Below, one piece after another: positions 1 to 9,198 of a DNA stretch of 56,073 nt; position 1 is the first letter of the stretch; each line of letters starts with the position of its first letter. Under the pieces are notes generated by a model that had not been told where the DNA came from, searched no databases, and saw only the letters and a list, made by a program, of their open reading frames with translations. Source of the DNA: Candidatus Enterococcus murrayae (GTDB taxonomy: Bacteria > Bacillota > Bacilli > Lactobacillales > Enterococcaceae); the NCBI RefSeq assembly GCF_017315985.1, contig NZ_JAFLVR010000080.1, positions 1-56,073 of the forward strand, read 5' to 3'. A program made the position numbers and the translations under genes.

Positions 1-81
1 CTTAATATAGTTTGTCTCTATGTTTATCATACATAAAATGAGAAAACCTTCATAATAAGACGAATCATTTTTTAATTTATA

Positions 82-115
82 AATGTTTTTGACTGTTTAT
101 GAATGTTTTTGATTG
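82..115 (+). promoter_or_regulatory. Tandem direct repeats upstream of fruR, candidate FruR operator
   Basis: AATGTTTTTGACTG at 82-95 recurs as AATGTTTTTGATTG at 102-115, exactly 20 bp (two helical turns) later, 13 of 14 bases identical. The second copy overlaps the -35 of the fru promoter. DeoR-family sugar regulators often use direct repeats, so autorepression by FruR is the natural inference. Binding is not shown by sequence alone. Confidence 0.5.
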
Positions 116-141
116 AACGGGTGACAAACTTGTGGTATTAT
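113..141 (+). promoter_or_regulatory. Sigma-A promoter of the fru operon
   Basis: TTGAAC at 113-118 and TATTAT at 136-141 are separated by 17 bp, about 20 bp before the ribosome binding site of fruR. This is the only good promoter before the three co-directional fru genes. Confidence 0.6.
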
Positions 142-163
142 TTCAGATGAAGGAGGATTGAAA

Positions 164-916
164 ATGCTTACAGAAGAACGACATAGAAAAATTATCGACT
201 GGTTGGAACGTGACGGCTTAGTAAAGTCTCAAGATTTAATTCAATGGTTAGACTCCTCGGAATCGACAGTTCGCAGAGATTTGCAGGAGTTAGAAGATTT
301 AGGAATATTGGAACGTGTTCATGGTGGTGCTAAACGCCCTCAACATTTAGAGCAAGAGCTTGCAATGTTTGAAAAATCATCCAAAAACGTTCAACAAAAG
401 AAATTAATTGCAAAATATGCGTCCGATTATATCAATGATGGCGATGTAATTTATTTAGATGCGGGTACAACAACTTCTGAGATGATTCCCTTTTTGAAAA
501 ATCGCGCAGTTACAATAGTAACCAATTCTGTTGGCCTTGCCGCTCACCTAGTAGAAGCGCAGATTGCCACAATCGTATTAGGTGGTCGTATAAAACTGAC
601 TACTGATGCAGTTGTCGGTTCGCAAGCTTTGGAACAGTTAAAACAATATCGTTTTAATAAAGCCTTTATGGGAATGAATGGCGTACACATAGACAGCGGC
701 TATTCTACTCCTGACCCAGAAGAAGCTATTTTAAAAAGAGCAGCTATTCAACAATCTGAACAAGCTTTTGTACTTGTGGATCACAGTAAGTTTAATCAGA
801 CTAGCTTTGTCAGTGTCGCTTCGCTATCAGCTGCTTCAATCCTCACAGATACCTGTCCTTTGGTTATTCATGATCAAATCACAGAACAAACTACCCTGAA
901 GGAGGTTTCTGTATGA
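164..916 (+). CDS. fruR: DeoR-family fructose operon repressor FruR
   Basis: Transcriptional regulator of 250 residues, the usual DeoR size. Residues about 6-45 form the N-terminal helix-turn-helix with the family pattern STVRRDL, followed by VHGGA. The rest is the sugar-phosphate-sensing domain, with DAGTTT near residue 98 and a GGR motif. In this family the effector of a fructose-operon regulator is a phosphorylated fructose, probably fructose-1-phosphate here (inference). I chose ATG 164 over TTG 158 because AGGAGG at 151-156 then sits 7 bp upstream. The stop overlaps the fruK start (ATGA), so the two are translationally coupled. Confidence 0.9.
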   Translation: MLTEERHRKIIDWLERDGLVKSQDLIQWLDSSESTVRRDLQELEDLGILERVHGGAKRPQHLEQELAMFEKSSKNVQQKKLIAKYASDYINDGDVIYLDAGTTTSEMIPFLKNRAVTIVTNSVGLAAHLVEAQIATIVLGGRIKLTTDAVVGSQALEQLKQYRFNKAFMGMNGVHIDSGYSTPDPEEAILKRAAIQQSEQAFVLVDHSKFNQTSFVSVASLSAASILTDTCPLVIHDQITEQTTLKEVSV

Positions 917-1827
917 TTTATACAGTTACACTAAACCCATCGATCGATTATATTGTTCAAATCGATCAGCTAACAATTGGCGATGTCAATCGAATGAAGG
1001 GCGATTTAAAATTGCCTGGCGGAAAAGGAATTAATGTCTCTCGGATTTTAAAGCGAATCAATACTGATTCAACTGCTCTAGGTTTCCTCGGTGGTTTTAC
1101 CGGAAGCTTCATTAATAATTGGCTGGAACGTGAAGATATAAAAACGAATTTTACTTCTGTTGAGGATGACACACGAATCAATATCAAATTGAAAGCTAGT
1201 GAAGAGACTGAAATCAACGGCCAAGGTCCTATAGTTACAGCTAACGAAATGGGTACATTGAAAGAGGCTCTAGGTCATTTAGCAACGGACGATATCGTTG
1301 TCTTATCCGGCAGCAAGCCTGCCAGCGTTCCAACTGGCTTTTACCAAGAATTAATTGAAATCATCAAAGCTCAAGGTGCATCATTTGTCATCGATACTAC
1401 AGGAGCTGACTTAATGGATGCATTGGAGAAAGGCCCCTTATTAGTTAAACCTAATAATCATGAACTAGCTGATTTGTACCAGACGACTTTCAACTCGATT
1501 GAAGACATTTATCCATTTGGTCAACGTTTATTAGATGAAGGGGCACAACATGCATTAGTATCTATGGCAGGTGACGGCGCATTACTATTTACCCAAGAAG
1601 GAGTATATCGCTCAAACGTCTTAAAGCACCAAGTTAAAAACTCAGTCGGAGCAGGAGATTCAATGATCGCGGGCTTTGTCGGCAGCTTTACAAAGACACA
1701 GGATCCTGTAGAAGCATTCAAATGGGGTGTGGCCTGCGGGAGTGCAACGACTTTTTCAGATGATTTAGCAACAGCAGATTTTATTCAAGAATTACTGCCA
1801 GAAGTTAAGATCACAAAAGTAAAATAA
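913..1827 (+). CDS. fruK: 1-phosphofructokinase
   Basis: PfkB/ribokinase-fold kinase of 304 residues that converts fructose-1-phosphate to fructose-1,6-bisphosphate in the cytoplasm. The PfkB signatures are visible: the N-terminal LPGGKGINVSR near residues 34-44 and the C-terminal SVGAGDSMIAGF near residue 245, whose Asp is the catalytic base. It starts inside the fruR stop codon, with GAAGGAGG just upstream. It lies between a fru regulator and a fructose PTS transporter, which favours 1-phosphofructokinase over tagatose-6-phosphate kinase of the same family. Confidence 0.93.
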   Translation: MIYTVTLNPSIDYIVQIDQLTIGDVNRMKGDLKLPGGKGINVSRILKRINTDSTALGFLGGFTGSFINNWLEREDIKTNFTSVEDDTRINIKLKASEETEINGQGPIVTANEMGTLKEALGHLATDDIVVLSGSKPASVPTGFYQELIEIIKAQGASFVIDTTGADLMDALEKGPLLVKPNNHELADLYQTTFNSIEDIYPFGQRLLDEGAQHALVSMAGDGALLFTQEGVYRSNVLKHQVKNSVGAGDSMIAGFVGSFTKTQDPVEAFKWGVACGSATTFSDDLATADFIQELLPEVKITKVK

Positions 1828-1882
1828 TTATGGTCTTCTCTTCTGCTGAAAAGTAGGAATTAATTTAGAATTTGGAGGAATT

Positions 1883-3805
1883 ATGATGGATATTAAAGAT
1901 TTATTGATCAAAGATGCCATGATCATGGATTTGCAGGCTACGACAAAAAAAGCCGCAATCGATGAGATGGTTCAAAAAATGTATGATGCTGGCCGCATTT
2001 CAACTATCGATACTTATAAAGAAGGTATCTTAAAACGTGAAGCGCAAACCTCAACTGGTTTAGGTGACGGGATCGCAATGCCCCACGCTAAAAACAGTGC
2101 CGTTAAAGAAGCTACCGTTCTGTTCGCTAAAAGTAAAAATGGAGTAGATTATGAATCACTAGACGGTCAACCTACTTATCTATTCTTTATGATTGCTGCT
2201 CCTGAAGGTGCAAATGACACACATCTTCAAGCCTTAGCTGCTTTATCAAGACTTTTGATCGATCCTGACTTTGTTGCAAAATTAAAAGCTGCGGAAACTC
2301 CAGATCAAGTTCAAGCAACGTTTGATGCAGCTGAAAAGGCCAAAGAAGCGGAAGAAAAAGCAGAAGATCAAGCCGAGGAAAAAATAAAAGACACAAATCG
2401 CCGCTATATTGTAGCTGTAACAGCTTGTCCTACAGGAATTGCACATACCTATATGGCAGAAGATGCTTTAAAGAAAAAGGCCAAAGAAATGGGTGTGGAC
2501 ATTAAAGTCGAAACAAATGGTTCTGAAGGAATCAAACATCGGCTAACAGATGAAGATATTGCACGAGCAGATGGTGTTATTGTAGCCGCTGATAAAAAGG
2601 TTGAAATGAATCGATTTAATGGAAAAGAATTAGTTAATCGTCCGGTTAGCGATGGCATTCGTAAGCCAGAAGAATTAATTAATCTTGCTTTAAGCGGTGA
2701 CGCCCCTGTTTATCACGGTAATAGTGAAGATACCTCTGCAAATGAAGAAAAAAGTGATAACGGAACCTTAGGTCAGCGCATTTATAAAGATTTGATGAAC
2801 GGTGTTTCTCATATGCTTCCATTCGTTATCGGTGGTGGAATCATGATCGCATTATCATTTATGATCGACCAGTTCATGGGTGTACCTCAATCAGAGTTGG
2901 CTAACTTAGGAAACTACAACCAAATCGCCAGCTGGTTTAATCAAATTGGCGGTGCTGCCTTTGGCTTTATGTTGCCTGTTCTTGCCGGTTTTATTGCTTC
3001 AAGTATCGCTGATCGTCCTGGTCTGATTGCCGGATTTGCTGCTGGTGCATTAGCTAACGCTGGCGGCGCTGGCTTCTTAGGAGCATTGATCGGTGGTTTC
3101 CTTGCTGGCTATGTGATCATTTTCCTTAAAAAACTGTTTAAAAACTTGCCTAAATCACTTGAAGGAATCAAAGCTATTCTCTTCTATCCATTCTTTGGAT
3201 TGATGATCACAGGTTTCTTGATGCTTTTAGTCAATGTTCCTATGAAAGCAATCAATGATGGCTTAAATGGTTTCTTAACCGGGCTTAGCGGATCAAATGC
3301 TATTTTGTTAGGTGCTTTGCTTGGCGGAATGATGGCAATTGACTTAGGAGGCCCAATCAATAAAGCAGCTTATGTTTTCGGTACTGCAACTTTAGCCTCA
3401 AGTGTTGCCCAAGGCGGATCAATCGTCATGGCTGCAGTCATGGCTGGAGGAATGGTTCCACCATTAGCCATTTTTGTCGCTACTCGTTTATTCAAAAATA
3501 AATTTGAAAAGAGTCAAGTTGATGCTGGTTTGACTAACATCGTTATGGGGCTTTCCTTCGTGACGGAAGGTGCAATTCCTTTTGCCGCAGCCGACCCAAT
3601 TCGTGTTATTCCGAGTTTTGTTGTTGGTTCAGCTCTTGCTGGTGGTTTAGTCGGAGCTGTAGGCATCAAACTGCTTGCTCCTCACGGTGGAATCTTTGTT
3701 GTTCTATTATTGAGCCATCCTCTGCTATATCTTTTGTTCATCGCTATTGGCGCAATCGTTTCTGGCGTCATCTACGGTTTAGTTAAAAAACCTGTCGTAA
3801 AATAG
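1883..3805 (+). CDS. fruA: PTS fructose transporter, EIIABC fused
   Basis: 640-residue membrane permease of the phosphotransferase system that imports fructose as fructose-1-phosphate. Domain order is EIIA (1-150, phosphorylated His68 in GIAMPHAK), an acidic alanine/glutamate-rich linker (about 150-171), EIIB (173-270, phosphorylated Cys182 in TACPTGIAHT) and the EIIC membrane domain (about 300-635) with glycine-rich helices and a VTEGAIPFA motif. Two adjacent ATGs exist; the second (1886) has the better 7-bp spacing from GGAGG. It follows fruK by 55 bp and ends at a strong terminator, so it is the last gene of the operon. Confidence 0.95.
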   Translation: MMDIKDLLIKDAMIMDLQATTKKAAIDEMVQKMYDAGRISTIDTYKEGILKREAQTSTGLGDGIAMPHAKNSAVKEATVLFAKSKNGVDYESLDGQPTYLFFMIAAPEGANDTHLQALAALSRLLIDPDFVAKLKAAETPDQVQATFDAAEKAKEAEEKAEDQAEEKIKDTNRRYIVAVTACPTGIAHTYMAEDALKKKAKEMGVDIKVETNGSEGIKHRLTDEDIARADGVIVAADKKVEMNRFNGKELVNRPVSDGIRKPEELINLALSGDAPVYHGNSEDTSANEEKSDNGTLGQRIYKDLMNGVSHMLPFVIGGGIMIALSFMIDQFMGVPQSELANLGNYNQIASWFNQIGGAAFGFMLPVLAGFIASSIADRPGLIAGFAAGALANAGGAGFLGALIGGFLAGYVIIFLKKLFKNLPKSLEGIKAILFYPFFGLMITGFLMLLVNVPMKAINDGLNGFLTGLSGSNAILLGALLGGMMAIDLGGPINKAAYVFGTATLASSVAQGGSIVMAAVMAGGMVPPLAIFVATRLFKNKFEKSQVDAGLTNIVMGLSFVTEGAIPFAAADPIRVIPSFVVGSALAGGLVGAVGIKLLAPHGGIFVVLLLSHPLLYLLFIAIGAIVSGVIYGLVKKPVVK

Positions 3806-3815
3806 CCAAAAAAAT

Positions 3816-3846
3816 CCCGCTCTCAAATAGAGAGCGGGACTTTTAT
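3816..3846 (+). terminator. Terminator after fruA, probably bidirectional
   Basis: CCCGCTCTC and GAGAGCGGG (3816-3838) form a perfect 9-bp GC-rich stem with a 5-base loop, followed by a T-rich run. An A-run precedes the stem at 3807-3814, so it can also stop minus-strand transcripts of the small gene next door. Confidence 0.9.
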
Positions 3847-4032
3847 TTACATCCATCGATCCTTTCTGCGAGCACGGACTGGCTGAGGCTTAGGTTTAAT
3901 CGCAAATAGGATCATACCAATAAAGAAAACTGCAATTGATAAAGGAATCTCTAGCGACGTAAGCGGCAACGCAAAAATCATTCCAACGATCAGTAAACAA
4001 CTACCCATAATCTTGATATATCTTTGATCCAT
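3847..4032 (-). CDS. Small membrane protein, unknown function
   Basis: 61 residues with two hydrophobic helices (about 8-25 and 29-46) and a strongly basic tail containing RARRKDR. AAGGAGAGG sits 6 bp before the ATG, which supports translation. It stands alone between fruA and the 442-residue orphan and shares the fruA terminator. I do not recognise the family; the basic end after a two-helix hairpin predicts a cytoplasmic C-terminus. Confidence 0.7.
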   Translation of the reverse strand: MDQRYIKIMGSCLLIVGMIFALPLTSLEIPLSIAVFFIGMILFAIKPKPQPVRARRKDRWM

Positions 4033-4161
4033 AGCAAACCTCTCCTTTTAATATATTAAACAAATAATTTTAAGATAGTATACCACTGCATCAATCTTTT
4101 AGACCTTAATATGCTCAACAGTGACCCTAATACTTACTCTAAAAACAAAATAACCAGCTTT

Positions 4162-5490
4162 TTAAATTTCAAGTATATCTAATTGATTCTTCGAAGACAC
4201 CTTTTTTTGATCTATAAACGAAACAATCAAGTGTTTCGCTTCCTTCTCCAAAGAAAAAGTGAGTGAATCATTTTTGCGGCTAACTTGGTGAATCGTTATA
4301 TCTTTTAATGCCGACTTTAATTCTTCTAAAGGAAAATCTAAGAATGCCTTTTTTGGAATAAACAATTGTAAAACAGCTGTATATTCTTTATAGCGCATAT
4401 CTTGAATCTCAAATTCAATTGAATCTCGAATATAGTACTCAAATGCTGCCAGCCCTTTATCTAAGGTTAGCTCCGGATACAAAATGTGATAATTCATCAT
4501 CCGCTCACTATCATCATCGATCCAAGGAAAATAAGCCAAGGCGTTTAATCCGCCCTTCATCCGATTGACTCGATATTGATTCGTCAAAAAATTGTACGTG
4601 CGCGTCACGAAATATGAGGCATCGCTTTTTTTAGTTGGCTGAAATTGATCATTTTGATATTGAACCGTTTGGATGACCGTATCCTCAAAGGCAAACTCAA
4701 TATAAGGCTGCTTCAACAATCCCACGCCATTTGTATAAGATAATTGAGAGATTCCTAACTGGTCTCTAAATAGCTGCTGAAATCGTAAATTCGCCTCTTC
4801 CTTCCATTGAAAAGGATCCTTATACAGCTCGAAAAATACACCAGAGCCAAGTTCAGCAACTTCTTCTACTTGCTGAATCTCTAACAATAGCTGCTTAGCA
4901 AAAAGTTTTTTATAAGGAGCTCCTAAGAATAACCACCAGCAAGCAGTCAAACAGACACCTTTATAAAATACATCATAGCCAGGAAAGGCATTGCAATCTA
5001 CTACAACATCACCATTTAGCCCTCTCATTTTTGGTAATGCACTTGTTTCCTCCGCCACTTCAAAAGAACGACGCTTAGATAATTCGCTTGTATTATGATA
5101 TAAATATTCTTCGTAGGAACGAATGTATGCAAAAAAACCATGTTCGATCAATCGTGATTTTAAGTAATCTAAGTAAACGGTCTCCCAATAATAAAAATTT
5201 TTCTCTTTGAGAATACTTTTTTCAAAGATTGTATCCCCTAGTAAGTGAACAGTCATTTCCTCTTCTTCATTCTTTAATTGAATCCAATAATCCTCTTTCA
5301 TACCAAATTCATCTATTATCTGTTCTAAATAACTAGAATCAAATATCTGCTCTTTTCCGTTGATCAACATCCTGTCTGGTTCCAGCAATAGACGACTCAT
5401 GATTAACCAGTCTCTGGTTTTCAACTGAATATCGGCTTGCTTTAAATCGAAAAGCTGACTGACACTGTATATTTTCTGATTATTCCCCAT
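4162..5490 (-). CDS. Uncharacterised 442-residue protein
   Basis: I do not recognise this protein. The start at 5490 (MGNNQKIYSV) is chosen because an AAAGGGG element lies about 6 bp upstream; an ATG 18 bp further out lacks one. It has no signal peptide or clear membrane span and is rich in aromatic residues and Glu/Lys, consistent with a soluble cytoplasmic protein. A central segment has GDVVVDCNAFPGYDVFYKG, then a CLTACWWLF patch. It is monocistronic, with no functional neighbour on the same strand. Composition resembles the surrounding genes, so recent transfer is not suggested. Confidence 0.75.
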   Translation of the reverse strand: MGNNQKIYSVSQLFDLKQADIQLKTRDWLIMSRLLLEPDRMLINGKEQIFDSSYLEQIIDEFGMKEDYWIQLKNEEEEMTVHLLGDTIFEKSILKEKNFYYWETVYLDYLKSRLIEHGFFAYIRSYEEYLYHNTSELSKRRSFEVAEETSALPKMRGLNGDVVVDCNAFPGYDVFYKGVCLTACWWLFLGAPYKKLFAKQLLLEIQQVEEVAELGSGVFFELYKDPFQWKEEANLRFQQLFRDQLGISQLSYTNGVGLLKQPYIEFAFEDTVIQTVQYQNDQFQPTKKSDASYFVTRTYNFLTNQYRVNRMKGGLNALAYFPWIDDDSERMMNYHILYPELTLDKGLAAFEYYIRDSIEFEIQDMRYKEYTAVLQLFIPKKAFLDFPLEELKSALKDITIHQVSRKNDSLTFSLEKEAKHLIVSFIDQKKVSSKNQLDILEI

Positions 5491-5623
5491 TGCCTTCCCC
5501 TTTCTCATTGTTCTACTATAATTATATCTTAAAGATTTAAAAAACCCTATGAAATTGATTACTAAGTCAAAAAAAATTGTATACTATAATAAATTGTGTT
5601 AAAACTAAAATGGAGGTGTTCAA

Positions 5624-5776
5624 ATGGGTTTAAAATTTGAAAAAACCGATGATTTAGACAAATTATTTGAATCATTTGTCGTTGATCCTGAAAAAAACAT
5701 GCAAAAAGACGAAGACATTCAGAAGTTCTTAAAACCAAAAACTGAACAAAATGACAAAAAAAAGGATCAGGTTTAG
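5624..5776 (+). CDS. Small acidic/lysine-rich protein, 50 residues
   Basis: ATG at 5624 is preceded by TGGAGGTG with good spacing, and a TATAAT (-10) sits at 5585-5590. The product starts [18 protein letters not shown] and is highly charged with a lysine-rich end. It resembles the short 'SPJ_0845 family' proteins of streptococci and enterococci from memory, which I could not check. Its last codons lie in the terminator hairpin shared with ysxC. It is the only plus-strand gene between fruA and glmS. Confidence 0.75.
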   Translation: MGLKFEKTDDLDKLFESFVVDPEKNMQKDEDIQKFLKPKTEQNDKKKDQV

Positions 5777-5790
5777 ACCTGATCCTTTTC
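5760..5790. terminator. Bidirectional terminator between the 50-residue gene and ysxC
   Basis: AAAAGGATCAGG, a six-base loop and CCTGATCCTTTT form a perfect stem with A-run and T-run on its two sides. It serves the convergent small gene (+) and ysxC (-); both stop codons fall inside the hairpin. Confidence 0.88.
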
Positions 5791-6369
5791 GATTGCTGTC
5801 TCAATTGCCTGCCATGCTTCTTCTTTTCCTTTTTTTGTCTCAGAAGAGAAAAGAATGAACGTATCATTTGGATCAAAATCCAACTTTTTCTTAATGGCAC
5901 TTGTATGTTTATTCCATTTTCCACGAGGTATTTTATCTGCCTTAGTGGCAACGACAATCACAGGAATTCCATAATACTTCAAAAATTCATACATTTGAAT
6001 ATCTTCTTTACTAGGGTCATGGCGCACGTCAACTAATGACACCACCGCTCTTAATTGCTTTCGGCTAGTAATGTAAGTCTCAATCATTTCGCCCCATTTT
6101 GCTCGTTCAGTCTTGGAAACTTTCGCATAACCATATCCAGGCACATCAACAAAATGCAATGAATTCTCAATCAAGTAAAAATTCAACGTTTGGGTCTTTC
6201 CCGGTTTTCCAGAAGTACGCGCCAAATTTTTACGATCAATCAATGTATTGATGAACGATGATTTGCCAACATTTGAGCGCCCTGCCAAAGCAATCTCTGG
6301 TAAATCCGTCTCGGGATACTGTTTAGGTGAAACCGCACTGATCACGATCTCTGCATTATGCACTTTCAT
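5773..6369 (-). CDS. ysxC: Ribosome biogenesis GTPase YsxC/EngB
   Basis: 198-residue GTPase of the EngB/YihA/YsxC family, needed in relatives for assembly of the 50S subunit. G1 is GRSNVGKS (30-37), G3 is DVPGYG (75-80), G4 is TKAD (142-145) and G5 is near SSE (175). It lies 53 bp after clpX, the same order as in many Firmicutes, but a terminator hairpin separates them. Its last codons run into the terminator shared with the opposite small gene. Confidence 0.95.
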   Translation of the reverse strand: MKVHNAEIVISAVSPKQYPETDLPEIALAGRSNVGKSSFINTLIDRKNLARTSGKPGKTQTLNFYLIENSLHFVDVPGYGYAKVSKTERAKWGEMIETYITSRKQLRAVVSLVDVRHDPSKEDIQMYEFLKYYGIPVIVVATKADKIPRGKWNKHTSAIKKKLDFDPNDTFILFSSETKKGKEEAWQAIETAIEKDQV

Positions 6370-6384
6370 TCTTTCACGCCTTTC

Positions 6385-6416
6385 AAAAAGGGTTCACAAA
6401 TTACTTTGCGAACCCT
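6385..6416 (-). terminator. Terminator between clpX and ysxC
   Basis: A 12-bp stem with one G-U pair (6389-6400 with 6405-6416), a four-base loop and a short U-run in minus-strand sense. It should end most clpX transcripts, leaving ysxC dependent on read-through or a weak promoter. Confidence 0.7.
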
Positions 6417-6422
6417 CACTTA

Positions 6423-7670
6423 CTAACCTGCTTTTTTCTTGTTGTTATGATACTCAATAATTGGCTTTCCAGAGCCTTCAACAGAATCCTTCGTTACGAT
6501 CACTTTTTCAATTGACTCGTCAGAAGGAATATCAAACATAACATCCATCATAACATCCTCAATAATTGATCTTAATCCACGAGCTCCTGTATTACGTGCA
6601 ATCGCTTTGTCCGCAATTGCATTTAATGCATCTGCATCGAATGCCAAATCAGTATCATCATAAGAAAGTAACTTTTGATACTGTTTAACTAACGCATTTT
6701 TAGGTTCAGTCAAAATTCGTACCAAATCTTCTGTCGTTAATTTTTCTAGTGCAGTAGTAACTGGCAAACGACCGATAAATTCAGGAATCAAACCAAATTT
6801 CAATAAATCTTCCGGAATAATCTGCTGCATGATACTCTCATCTTCATTGACTTTTTTATTGTTTTTGCCGAATCCAATCGTTTTTTCACCCAAACGATTT
6901 TTAACGATTGTTTCGATTCCATCGAACGCTCCCCCGACAATAAATAAAATATTCGTTGTGTCAATTTGAATGAACTCCTGATGCGGGTGCTTACGCCCTC
7001 CCTGCGGCGGTACGCTAGCAACAGTGCCTTCAAGAATTTTTAGCAATGCTTGCTGAACACCTTCACCTGAAACATCACGAGTAATTGAAACATTCTCACT
7101 TTTACGAGTAATCTTGTCAATTTCATCGATATAGATGATTCCTTTTTCCGCACGTTCAACATTGTAATCGGCTGATTGTAAAAGCTTCAACAAAATATTT
7201 TCAACATCTTCTCCAACATATCCTGCCTCAGTTAAACTAGTCGCATCTGCGATTGCGAACGGTACATTCAACGTTCTAGCCAAAGTTTGTGCTAAAAATG
7301 TTTTTCCTGATCCAGTTGGTCCAATCAAGCAAATATTACTCTTCTGTAATTCAACTTCATCAAGTCCATCATTTTCAGTATTCACTCGTTTGTAGTGATT
7401 GTACACTGCAACCGATAATGCTTTTTTCGCACGATCCTGACCAATGACGTATTGATTTAAAACATCCAATAGTTCCTTTGGTTTTGGCACATCAATAAAC
7501 TCACGAATAGCTTCTTCATGGAATTCTTCATCTATAATCTCTTTACAAAGGTCGATACACTCATTACAAATGTAAACTCCCGGACCCGCAACAACTTTTT
7601 TCACTTCTTCTTGGGTCTTTCCGCAAAATGAACAGCGGACTGTTTCACCTGCGCCTGTGCTCTCATACAT
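6423..7670 (-). CDS. clpX: ATP-dependent Clp protease ATP-binding subunit ClpX
   Basis: AAA+ unfoldase that recognises substrates and feeds them to ClpP. 415 residues from MYESTGAG. The zinc-binding domain has Cys13, Cys16, Cys35 and Cys38; Walker A is GPTGSGKT (117-124), followed by Walker B IIYIDEID, and a TIGFG loop near 270 is the expected ClpP-docking loop. I chose ATG 7670 rather than GTG 7679 because AGAGG lies 8 bp before the ATG but abuts the GTG. It follows the trigger factor locus, a common Firmicutes arrangement, here with a lysozyme gene inserted between. Confidence 0.96.
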   Translation of the reverse strand: MYESTGAGETVRCSFCGKTQEEVKKVVAGPGVYICNECIDLCKEIIDEEFHEEAIREFIDVPKPKELLDVLNQYVIGQDRAKKALSVAVYNHYKRVNTENDGLDEVELQKSNICLIGPTGSGKTFLAQTLARTLNVPFAIADATSLTEAGYVGEDVENILLKLLQSADYNVERAEKGIIYIDEIDKITRKSENVSITRDVSGEGVQQALLKILEGTVASVPPQGGRKHPHQEFIQIDTTNILFIVGGAFDGIETIVKNRLGEKTIGFGKNNKKVNEDESIMQQIIPEDLLKFGLIPEFIGRLPVTTALEKLTTEDLVRILTEPKNALVKQYQKLLSYDDTDLAFDADALNAIADKAIARNTGARGLRSIIEDVMMDVMFDIPSDESIEKVIVTKDSVEGSGKPIIEYHNNKKKAG

Positions 7671-7727
7671 GGCTGTCACCTCTTGCTTCTTTCTCTACAA
7701 GTGTTTCCACGATTGCAGTCTTTATCT

Positions 7728-7755
7728 ATAATAACATAAAGCATTAAAAAGACAA
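7728..7755 (-). promoter_or_regulatory. Putative promoter of clpX
   Basis: In minus-strand sense TTGTCT (7755-7750) and TATTAT (7733-7728) are 16 bp apart, about 57 bp before the clpX start. I see no CtsR or CIRCE operator beside it. Confidence 0.5.
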
Positions 7756-7788
7756 AGAAACCAAGAGCAAATAAAAAGGAATTCATAA

Positions 7789-7816
7789 GAAAAAGCTCTC
7801 GAAAAATCGAGAGCTT
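7789..7816 (-). terminator. Terminator of the lysozyme gene
   Basis: AAGCTCTCGA and TCGAGAGCTT (7793-7816) form a perfect 10-bp stem with a four-base loop, followed in minus-strand sense by a T-rich run. It lies 5 bp after the stop codon. Confidence 0.88.
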
Positions 7817-7821
7817 ACAAA

Positions 7822-9198
7822 TTATTTAGCGTACCAGGCCAAGCCTTCATATTTCCAGCCATGCTTAACTAAATTATTCTTTTCATTTGTGTTCAACGTA
7901 TAATGATGTGAGCCCGATTTTGCATTAGGATTATAAAGACGATGCAAAGCGTTTGGCCCACCAGAGTACCAAGAAATACCCTCATAACGCCAACCCTTTT
8001 TAACTAAATTATCCTTTTCGTAGGCATGTAATGTATAGTGATGATCTCCTGCATTTGGATTATATAAACGATAAACTGGATTACCTGACGTTGGACCATT
8101 CCAACCGATTCCTTCATATCTCCAACCTTTAGAAACTAAATTATTTTTCTCGGCAACATTCTGCGTATAAAAATGTTCCCCACTGTTCGGATTATACAAA
8201 CGATACATTTGCACACTGTTTGCTGGTGGTGTTGGTGTAGGGTTACTAAATGTTGATGTATAATCCGCATTAATATCGAAGTTTCCGTTGATACCAGGGA
8301 ATGATAATTGTGAAGACCATTGCCAAGCACCATATTGAGTATAAAAATTCGTAGTAGAGAGATTGTATGGATATGCTGCTACCCAAATATTCTTATTTCC
8401 AATAGTCGCAGCATTTATACGGCCGGTAGTCAGCCAGTTCAATCCAATGTAATGACGGACATTTCCGTAACCAAGAGCTTTTAAGCGATTCTCAAAGGCT
8501 CTAGAATTATTTGTATGATTCCCTTTGCCTAGAATTTGAGGTTCTTCAATATCATTCACCATGACAGCGCCACTGCTCAAACCAAATCTTTTTGCAGCTG
8601 CAGCAAAATAATTTGCTTCTGCAGTAGCTTGTGCGTCACTAGTAAACCAACTATAGTGATATGCAGAAACCTTCATTCCAGCAGCCATCGCATTGTTAAT
8701 TTGCGATTGGGCATACGGATTGGTATAGCTTGTTGCTTCTGTCAATTTGACAACCACCCCAGTAACCCCATAGCTTTTCATTTTTTGAAAATTTGCTACA
8801 GAAATATTGCCATTATGAGATGAAATATCAATAAAGCTTTTACTTGGTGTATTTGTATTCGTCGCAGATACTGACGGCAATGATGCGAACAATTGAATTG
8901 ATGGGTATAAATCCGAACGCCCTCTCGGTAATGACATCGTGCCTTCAGCTGTTTCTACTTGTGTCTCAGGTACTGCTGTCTCCTCTTCTGATCCAGTACT
9001 CTCAGTGGTTTGTTCATTTTCAACGTTTTCAGTTGACTGAGTTACTTCTTGTGAAGTTTTATCGACTGAACTAACTGTCGAAGAGCTTTCGACCGTTTGT
9101 TCACTGCCTATTACTTGATTTTCATCAGCTAACACTGATGTTGTATAGCTTAAACATAGAACTGATAAAAAACATAATCCCAGAAATTTTTTCTTCAT
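7822..9198 (-). CDS. Secreted GH25 lysozyme with three C-terminal wall-binding-type repeats
   Basis: 458-residue exported muramidase-type enzyme. A signal peptide (1-24, ending VLA/DE) leads into a Ser/Thr/Glu-rich linker (25-118). The GH25 catalytic domain (about 120-315) carries Asp124 in FIDISSHNG and the catalytic pair in VNDIEE (Asp216, Glu218). Residues 327-458 hold three roughly 43-residue repeats with the pattern YRLYNPN..G.HHYT...EK.NLV..GWRYEG, the DUF5648 type seen in other Firmicutes cell-wall enzymes. Role as autolysin or peptidoglycan remodelling enzyme is inference. It is monocistronic, with GGGAGG before its ATG. Confidence 0.92.
   Translation of the reverse strand: MKKKFLGLCFLSVLCLSYTTSVLADENQVIGSEQTVESSSTVSSVDKTSQEVTQSTENVENEQTTESTGSEEETAVPETQVETAEGTMSLPRGRSDLYPSIQLFASLPSVSATNTNTPSKSFIDISSHNGNISVANFQKMKSYGVTGVVVKLTEATSYTNPYAQSQINNAMAAGMKVSAYHYSWFTSDAQATAEANYFAAAAKRFGLSSGAVMVNDIEEPQILGKGNHTNNSRAFENRLKALGYGNVRHYIGLNWLTTGRINAATIGNKNIWVAAYPYNLSTTNFYTQYGAWQWSSQLSFPGINGNFDINADYTSTFSNPTPTPPANSVQMYRLYNPNSGEHFYTQNVAEKNNLVSKGWRYEGIGWNGPTSGNPVYRLYNPNAGDHHYTLHAYEKDNLVKKGWRYEGISWYSGGPNALHRLYNPNAKSGSHHYTLNTNEKNNLVKHGWKYEGLAWYAK

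Noticed and set aside
5562-5957. 131-residue minus-strand ORF across the 50-residue gene and ysxC
   Set aside because: It lies in the wrong frame of ysxC and runs through the terminator hairpin.
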